Positions 57,701-64,000 of a stretch of 64,000 nucleotides of DNA are shown piece after piece. A program made the translations under genes and the position numbers. This DNA is from Mesostigma viride (lineage: Eukaryota; Streptophyta; Mesostigmatophyceae; Mesostigmatales; Mesostigmataceae). Within the stretch, counting starts at the first letter, position 1. Every line of letters begins with the position of its first letter. The notes under the pieces were generated by a model that was given only the letters and a program-made list of their open reading frames with translations, searched no databases and was not told where the DNA came from. The stretch lies in assembly GCA_009746045.1 (NCBI GenBank), contig RPFO01000276.1:2258619-2322618 (forward strand), in the 5' to 3' direction.

Positions 57701-60700
57701 TTCTGCGCAGGCGTCCCTGAACGTTCCCGCGCCTGCAAGGGCAAAGCAAGGAAAATTCCCTTAAGCTTTGTCCTTACAAGGACAGAGAAAGTCAGAAAAA
57801 GCCTTCAGCAGCGGCAGTTATCCCATGTGGTCCATACGGACAGTACGGCGCGGCCTCCTAAGGGACAAGGAATTTCATATTGCCCTCCGGAATCTCTCGA
57901 TTAGCAGCGACCTTGCATCCTGGCGTGATGAGGAGTCCCTTTTCCGCCCGCACGGGAGTAATCAGTCTTGCCTGATTGTCATCATGATAAGCAGAGTGGT
58001 GGCTGTGGACCTATCCATGTCAAATATAACGGCTATTAATTAATTCATTAAACACGTGCTCCCTTTGGGGAATCACGGAGCACCGAAGTGCTTTTAATCC
58101 CTGTATGTGCACAACAGGAAGAAAGGGCAGAGACCCCCCTCTTCCCTCATGCCACAGGGTGCACAATCGGACCCGTCGAAATGATCCGGCATCCCCTGTG
58201 GGTGCAATAAAGCTTCGACATAGCAAAAGCATAGCGGTTGCAGTAGGGCTGGCCCATGGTACAGTGGCCACAGATATAGGCTTGGACTCAATCAGAGGTG
58301 CCGGTTTGGGAGAATATAAAGGCCTCTCCCAGAGCCTGAGGTGTTTTAGGGGCATACTTAGGGGGTTTAGGGGCATACCCATAACCCCATCATGGGTTTG
58401 GGTTGGCATTCCGGAGTATTACTCTTTGGGCCCATGCATTTGGGCAGCCAATAATAAATCCCCTGCAAAGTTTATCACTGTGGGGGTCTTTTCACCTCAG
58501 GTGGGGCAGCGGGTATGTATTACAATCCCTTCATCTGCCCACAACCACTTATGTACCGACCCTCAATCATCATAAGTCACTTCATTATGTGCCTCACTTC
58601 ATTTTGTGCCTACGACTAGTACTACGATGTATCAATGTTCTTGCTGCGCTCGTCCCACATGTGCATGTGCATGTCTGATGGTCTGTGCATGCTTGATTGT
58701 GTGCGCGTGTGCGTTTGTGTGTGTGCAGGTGTTCAAGGCTGGGCTGATGCGCACGGCGACGCAGAGCCGCGACCACCAGCGCTACTTCACACAGCAGGCA
58801 AGCAACCGGGCGCCTAGCGCCTGGGGTTTGGGGTACTTGGGCATGTGGGTGTCGCAGCAGGCATGTGGGTGCCTCGCGCATGCGGTGGCGTGTGGGTGTT
58901 GCCACAGGCACGTGCACAGATCCCGGCTGGCCCCGCACAGCTTGGGCACAAGGAAGCCCTGCGGGCAGAGAGCTAGCAGGGAATCAATGTTCTGGCGGGC
59001 CTGCCCACCATTTGGGGGGCAGGCAGCTGGCAGCACATCTACGTTCCACCAATTTAACAAACTCGTGAAATTGAGTGGGTGGATTGATGCTTTGGGATGC
59101 ACCTTGAGATGACATCTGGGGGGCTGTAAGGCGCATCGAGCCAGTGGGGTGCTTGCCTAGCTGCAGGTCCTTTCTTATTCTGCTGGACTGCTGGAAGCTG
59201 CTCAGATCGGGCAAGCGACTAGCGCATTTGCCTGGATGGACATCCACCCGCTCTCTTCACCCATTGGAGGAGGGTCACTGCTAGTTCCGATGACAGTTGC
59301 TTCATGATATTGGCCAACGGCGATGCCATGATCGATAAAGGCGTATCTGGGTGTCCCGTGTGTCCCACTATTCTCCAACCCTGTGTGCCCTGATCGCCAA
59401 CGCTTGTGGAAAGATCAGCACAGAAAGATTGCTCAAGGAGGGATCCACGCGTGCCCCAGGGCCATGATTGGCACGGCATTCCCTGCTTCTCCCTCACGCC
59501 CGCGCACCGTGTGGCGTTGCTCCCCTCGCACATGCTGCCCACCGCCCCTCTGCAGGAGCTGCGTGAGTTGTTTGCGGCCAAGGACGAGTGCTTCAACTTC
59601 TCCGAGACGCGGCAGCAGCTGGGCCTTCTGCACAAGGACCAGACCAAGATGTGGGTGGCCGCCAAGTCTGCTATTATTTGTATGATACGTTCCCCAAGTG
59701 GTGTGGGTGGCCGCCAATGCTACGTATGGAGTTGTCACTCCTGACAAAGGCGCCCGGCGTCCACCGTGCTCCCTCTCGTCTGCGGCCACGTCGGCGCTGT
59801 GATTGCGATGCACTACTGATGACAAGGTTCCCTTCTTGGCACCAGTGTGATGCAGTCTACGTGATTATTGATGGATGACATGCTCAGGCGTTTCTATTTG
59901 GTAAGGCTGGCCCTCCGGTGCGTACTTGAGGCAATGTGTGCGGGAATGTGTTCTGGTGCTTGACACGCGTGCGCACTTTTCCTCGCTGTTAACGAGCGAG
60001 CGTACAGCCCGGAACACTGCTTCTGCCTCTTTCTCTTTCTCTCCCAACAGCGCATGCCATTTTCAGGCACCGTGTGTGATGAGTTTTTGCCCTAATGAAA
60101 CAGCATGGATCCCACCATGACCTCCTCTTCAGGCGTCCCTCCTGTGCCAAGTGCCGCTGTGTCCGCATCCCGCGCATCTCTGTCCTGAACTCTTGATGAC
60201 ATGCACGCTCCTTGAGACCCCATCTCCACCACGGCTCGCCAGCTCCCCCCAGCTGGCGGCCCACATCGCGTCGCTCAACGACCTGGGCGCGGACGGCGTG
60301 AGCTACCACGACCAGCTCTTTTCGCGCGACAAGGACTCGAGCGAGGCGAGCGCCAAGGCCGACTACGAGCCAGCCGGGCGCTCCAGGTGTGTGTAATGGG
60401 GGTAGGCGTGTGGGCGGGGGGGGGGGCGGGGATGGAGGGTGGACGCTCAGTGTGGGAGTGGTGAGATACATGTCCATGCGGTTGAGATGCGGGGAGACAT
60501 GGGGGGGGTGGGGGTGGGGGTCGGGATGGGCATTTGGATGAGGAACCGCAGCATGACAGCAGCACACGTTGAGCCGTGCTGGTGTAATACGAGCCCGAAG
60601 TTGTGCACATGCGGGACTCTGACTAACATGAGTGCACGTTAATTAATTAATTCATTAGTGAGCTAGTTAATCATCGTGTAGACCAGGTCACGTGGGTACC

Positions 60701-63377
60701 AATAATGGCACTTTCAACCCCTATACACCATGAGAAGGAGGGAGGGCGCCCTAGCTTCTCTCACTGCCCCAAGTGGGCGGCCGGCCACAGAGCGCTCTCT
60801 CCGCATCATGGTGCGGGCGCAACTGTGAGTGCAATACAACAAGTAGGCTGATGCAAAGTAGATGCTCGGAAGGTGTTTGCAAGTTAGAGTTCTTTGACTG
60901 ATAATGCTCTTTTGGAACCCAACCCCTTGGACGTGTTCGTGCAAAATGCGGCTGCATCAAGTGCGCTTGGGCAGTGTTTGATCCAGTTGTTTTGAATCAG
61001 CCAAGGGGTGCTGTGCGCAGCCGCCACCGTGGTGGACATGTATCCAGGACACCTGCCAGGGTTCACTAGCACAGCCACCCGCAGAAGCAGTGTGCAACAG
61101 CGGGCTATTGAAGTCTAGCGGTCTCAGCGCATGGATGCGCTGGATAGGCCTTGAGTGGGCCACCCCTCGCAGGAACGGTCCGTTCCCACCTTCTAGCACC
61201 CTGTTCTGCCAGCAGGCACGCCTGCCCAGTTATGAGCTGGACATTTCTTTTGGGGCTGTCTTGCGCATATCGCGGCGGTCAGGGCTTTGTAGCAGCCGTT
61301 CACCGATCGTCGCGGCATTTATGTCAATACACATGGCCCTGCGTTTGGGCACACAAGAGTCGGGGGTTGATATTCCTGCAATTTCAAAACATCCCTGATG
61401 TATGTTTTGAAATGTGATTTCCAGGTGTGGTGTAGTAAAGTCCGTGCCATTCCATGGCCTCACTGACTGGTGTCGCCAGTCCCCTGGATTGACAGATCGG
61501 CCGTTGACCAGCTTATCCACTGGATGACCATGGATGTGCCAGACATTCCTCTCAACTTAGCGACCAGGGTGAGCACCCAGTATCGCTATACTAGTATGGC
61601 AACAAGGTCAGGCCGTCACTGCTAGTGCCTATGCTTACGGTGTGATATGAATAGTTTTCCACAAAAATGCTGGTGCCTGTCGTGACCTATCTGCTAAACA
61701 CATACTTCCCGTGCCATGGGGGGGCACTCCATGCATTACGCGTAACCTGTGCCTTTATGCTGACCCCTGCATCCAGGCGAAACGGTGGAGGCTCCGCGCC
61801 GCAGGGCCACGTCCTGTTCCGCACAGTGGGGGCCTTCTTGCGCGGGAACATCGTATCCGTGGACCGGCGCCTCACCAGCTGGTGAGCACTGGCTGCACGC
61901 GCACATGGCTAGGCTATACCGGCCAATGGCACTAAACTTGCAGAGTGTTCAGGAAGCTCAATTGTCAACCACTCTAAGATGTAGCCTCCCACTGTACCCA
62001 TTTGGTCATGCTGCAAGCCAAACTGATTCGTTGAACTCACCCATTCCAACATTCTGAGTATAAATGTTTCTCTTTTATTACTCTGTTGAAACTTCTACGG
62101 GGTGTCTCCCACATGTCCGTGGCGTGTGATGGACACAAGCTCTATTGCGAGCTATTGTGTTGCATTACGGACCAGCTCAGGCTCCCTCTTTATGTGTGGA
62201 CCAGTGCAACCAAGGGGCAAGTAAGCAAACATAAGCTGCCGTCAGCAGCGCAGATGTCCCGGATGACACGTTGAAATCCCACCACCCCTGAAGGGGTTGG
62301 GCCATGGATCAAAAAAAGTGCCAAAGCATAGGCTGCCGGGTCTCCGCGGCCAGACTGTAAGCATGAATGGTGTAGGAGTCTTAGAGTGCACCCTGCCGCA
62401 TTCATCATGGACGTCACCCTCGCCCCGTTGGCAGCGCGAGCCACGGATCCTTGACATGGGTCGAATCCAGTATCGTAACAAGGTTTCATAGTCATGACGG
62501 ACGCATCCCATTCCTTCCCGCAGGGATGATTGTGTGCTGGCGCAGGCGAAGCAAGGCCTGCTGGCGGGGCAGGGTGGGTCCTCGTCAGGCGCCCCCTCTG
62601 TCATCTCGCTGGTCGATGAGGAGGACAAGGCGCGGGAGCGGGAGCAATTCCTGCAGCGGTGCGCCCGCGAGCAGAAACTTGCGTCGGTCACAGAGCAGCT
62701 CGCCCGCCAGAGGCAGCTGCTGCGTGCCACGGTGGGTTCCCCCCCCTCCTGCCCACCCACCCACCAACACAAACGCACACGCACACACACACACACATAA
62801 TGATGGTTACTTGGAGCCCTTGCTGGCCAGTTTCCTCGCAAACGCCACCCGAAACTCGGGCAGGAAACTACCCGTTTCACATTACTAGAATTTGGCGGAG
62901 TCCATCGCTGGATTCTGGATTCATGGTTGTTTCACTTAGTACATTGCATTTCACACAGTAAAATGCAAAGCAGTATCATACCCACATCGTGGCATGCGTG
63001 GCTGGTAGACAGACATTTTCGTAAACTTTGTGTGGTTTTCACGTTCTGATGCTGGCAGCTACTCTATGTTTATGTGGCACGGCCATCCATCCTGCGCACA
63101 GGGGCTGAGGCTACCTGACGGCGGTCAGAAGATCCGCGACCGCATCCAGGAGCTGGAGGTCGAGAGAGAGGCGCTGGTAGCCCAGGCCACGGGTGCATCC
63201 GCGTTATCCGCCATCGTGGTCCCTGACTCGCCTGCCGATTCTACGAATTCGGACGGGGCTCACAAGCCTGGCAGCTTGCCACCCAATAAGACGCAGCAGT
63301 CATCAGCGCCCGATGAGGGCCGTGAAAGCCTAGATGGGTTGATGAGGACGCTTGGGGGGTTGTCGTTGCAGCACTGA
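27710..63377 (+). CDS. ERCC6L: ERCC6L/PICH-like SNF2-family DNA translocase, 19 exons
   Basis: Exons: 27710-28707, 29380-29434, 30024-30143, 33998-34105, 34583-34641, 35303-35393, 39388-39660, 41019-41102, 41832-42263, 54758-54829, 55546-55629, 56123-56241, 56907-57018, 58729-58797, 59556-59650, 60243-60386, 61777-61881, 62524-62731, 63102-63377; 3504 nt, 1167 aa, in frame throughout. Visible: a charged, disordered N-terminus (1-240); Walker [10 protein letters not shown] (Lys about 283); VLLTTYGMV; Walker B VILDE|GH, split by intron 3; TGTPVQN; PYFLRR; SRKND-like [12 protein letters not shown]; a very acidic insert in exon 9 between the two lobes; [24 protein letters not shown]; and [13 protein letters not shown] (motif VI). 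VFKAGLM...RYFTQQELRELF and GVSYHDQLF downstream are characteristic of ERCC6L rather than CSB/RAD54. Family role: ATP-driven translocase on duplex DNA, in animals at centromeres and ultrafine anaphase bridges. Introns are GT-AG except intron 14 (GC-AG). The exon 15/16 junction is less certain: an alternative is a donor at 59654 with an acceptor before 60253. Confidence 0.92.
30131..33100 (+). repeat. 27-bp minisatellite across the exon 3 / intron 3 donor
   Basis: About 110 tandem copies of a unit containing ATATTGGATGAG followed by GTGGGTCGATGGGTG. The first part equals the last 12 bases of exon 3 and the second the first bases of intron 3, so each unit carries a copy of the GAG|GTGGGT donor. 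The frame ILDEVGRWV stays open from exon 3 to 31259. Confidence 0.95.
35855..39271 (+). repeat. 52-bp minisatellite in intron 6
   Basis: About 65 copies of a unit with CATGCTCCGTTCCCAATCAT and GGACCATTGATAGACATCTG. Variant units alternate (AATCA/AGTCA, CGTGT/CATGC, TGATAG/GGATAG, and three copies lacking CGTTCC). The period is not a multiple of 3 and each unit has stops in all frames. It starts about 460 bp into the intron and ends about 115 bp before the acceptor. Confidence 0.96.
39781..40258 (+). repeat. 10-bp minisatellite CTGTCATGGC in intron 7
   Basis: 48 consecutive 10-bp units, essentially perfect. The last is CTGTCATTGG, and a few CTGTCGTGGC variants stand at the left edge. The homogeneity suggests recent expansion by slippage. 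Confidence 0.97.
42286..54140 (+). repeat. 54-bp satellite-scale array in intron 9
   Basis: About 220 copies over 11.9 kb; the unit includes TGCAGTGTCGGGTGTGAATG, CTTGTGCCCGCTTATCACAG and CAGATGCCGCACCG. Occasional 53-bp units (GGTGGAATGC) and 55-bp units (GTGTGGAATGC) shift the frame. Near the 3' edge several units carry an extra GGTTCCAGA. The array starts about 22 bases after the exon 9 donor. The 18-aa periodic frames ([18 protein letters not shown] and others) are satellite read-through. Confidence 0.97.
55101..55335 (+). repeat. 24-bp minisatellite in intron 10
   Basis: About ten copies of CCCATGCTTCCGCCATTTCT plus four bases. The first units read CTTCATCCC and the later ones CTCCATCCC. 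The sequence is pyrimidine-rich on the transcribed strand. Confidence 0.95.
57010..57285 (+). repeat. 33-bp minisatellite across the exon 13 / intron 13 donor
   Basis: About eight copies of CGCAAGCAG|GTGAGAAGTGG followed by GGGAGAGAT(C/T)G(A/G)C. The first nine bases equal the end of exon 13 and the next six are the splice donor, so every unit repeats an exon end and a donor. The frame is open through the array (11 residues per unit). Confidence 0.95.
57990..58110. repeat. TTAATTAATT / CACGTG module in intron 13
   Basis: ATTAATTAATTCATTAAACACGTG context followed by GCTCCCTTTGGGGAATCACG, similar in layout to modules in the foldback arms (TTAATTAA tract beside a CTCCGTTGGGAG box at 7351-7400). 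The rest of intron 13 (57286-58728) shows no gene. Confidence 0.45.
60640..60705. repeat. TTAATTAATT / CACGTG module in intron 16
   Basis: CACGTTAATTAATTAATTCA, then about 40 bases, then TCACGTGGG. It resembles the modules at 57990 and 63676. Intron 16 (60387-61776) otherwise shows no gene. Confidence 0.4.
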
Positions 63378-63675
63378 TGTACAAGTTTCGTTCATGCAGC
63401 CTGCCGGAATGGGGCTCATAACATTGCTAGTATCTTTCAGCTTGGGGGGCCATTGCATGGAGGAGTTACCTCACATCTGTTTATAGAATGGCAATGTTTC
63501 CTGCGCAGCCTAACATAGACCCATCAAATTCACTGTATAACCCTACCCTACCCTACCCGACGCAACCGTAACCCTGCTGGGCCCTAACAAGTGTTTTGCA
63601 TGCGCTTATGTGATCAGGCAGGAAGAATTGAAACGGTGATTGACAGCACAAGTCCTCAACCCGCTCTTCGTTTCC
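63378..63675 (+). other. 3' region of the SNF2-family gene
   Basis: Presumed 3' UTR and flank with no ORF recognised. It contains a degenerate CCCTA run (about 63541-63558) resembling telomere-type sequence, too short to be a telomere. Confidence 0.4.
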
Positions 63676-63730
63676 CTGAGGACATATGCTCACGTGACGC
63701 AGCTACATGTAAATTAATTAATGTGAACGG
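63676..63730. repeat. Diverged foldback-arm module downstream of the SNF2-family gene
   Basis: CTGAGGACATATGCTCACGT...GCAG...TTAATTAATG aligns over about 55 bp with the foldback right arm at about 11698-11757 (CTGAGGACTTATGCTCACGT...). The module is therefore dispersed in the genome independently of the foldback element. Confidence 0.65.
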
Positions 63731-63822
63731 ACTTTGGTTGCATGCATGTGCAACTAGACTAGCCGCATGCTAAATGTTTATCTATCATTACAAACCATTT
63801 TCGAACATAAGCTGGCCAAGAG

Positions 63823-64000
63823 GACCTCCATGTCCGCGAATACTTCGCCCACCTCGAGGATCAGCACGGCAAGTACGCCTGGATCCACCTGCGCCACGCC
63901 CGACGGCCGAGCCAGCAGCCGGCGCCCCGGCCGGACGCTCTCGTGGCTAGCTCACCGCAGCAGCAGCTGGACCGGTGGCGGTATTCCTCCCAGTCCCGGC
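63823..64000 (+). CDS. Possible internal exon of an unidentified gene, cut by window end
   Basis: A frame open to the window end begins after an AG and encodes DLHVREYFAHLEDQHGKYAW, then a basic, Gln/Pro-rich stretch. High GC and codon use resemble the exons of the SNF2 gene. A TAA lies just upstream in frame (63808-63810), so it would have to begin at a splice acceptor. I do not recognise the family. Confidence 0.25.

Noticed and set aside
57500-57780. Possible MITE with TTCCCTTAAGCTT-like ends in intron 13
   Set aside because: The inverted similarity is short and imperfect and no flanking duplication is seen.
58330-58385. TTTAGGGG repeats as interstitial telomere
   Set aside because: Only two copies of TTTAGGGGCATAC, not a TTTAGGG array.
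63537-63565. Telomeric repeat (CCCTA run)
   Set aside because: Only about four degenerate units, lying between a gene and further non-telomeric sequence.

Overview
The window is nuclear DNA of a eukaryote, most probably a green alga. The evidence is two intron-rich genes whose exons join cleanly in frame, a plastid-type acyl-activating enzyme with a transit-peptide-like N-terminus, a GC-rich coding bias, and an L1/Zepp-like LINE. No bacterial operon structure, rRNA or tRNA was recognised. About half of the window is repeats.

Layout. (1) 203-5604, minus strand: a complete 10-exon gene for an AMP-forming long-chain acyl-CoA/acyl-ACP synthetase of the plastid AAE15/AAE16 type (758 aa, every exon junction in frame). 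(2) 6141-14692: a pentanucleotide repeat, a small CAA-tailed insertion, and an 8.35 kb foldback element. Its two ~3.74 kb arms are almost identical and it is flanked by a 5-bp direct repeat. (3) 14808-23405: a doubly deleted LINE copy (1.17 kb), then an intact 6.6 kb LINE with ORF1 and ORF2 and a 15-bp target-site duplication. (4) 16.3-25.4 kb: at least four insertions made of a short head (rc of tgtcccacgycgc) plus a (CAA)n tail, each flanked by its own short direct repeat. One has grown to a pure 1.1 kb (GTT)n tract. (5) 25.4-27.2 kb: degenerate C-rich and ~175-bp tandem repeats. (6) 27710-63377, plus strand: a 19-exon gene for an ERCC6L/PICH-like SNF2-family translocase (1167 aa) spread over 35.7 kb, because six introns carry minisatellites with periods 27, 52, 10, 54, 24 and 33 bp. 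The largest is 11.9 kb.

The most unusual features are these. In introns 3 and 13 of the SNF2 gene the minisatellite unit includes the end of the upstream exon and the 5' splice site, so dozens of copies of an authentic donor stand in tandem with the reading frame kept. The (CAA)n arrays behave like retrotransposition tails with target-site duplications. The foldback element has no recognisable coding capacity.

The two host genes are unrelated in function: plastid fatty-acid activation, and chromatin/DNA translocation at mitosis. They are separated by about 22 kb of mobile and satellite DNA. Exon boundaries were derived by hand from GT/GC-AG sites, phase and family motifs, and have no transcript support.
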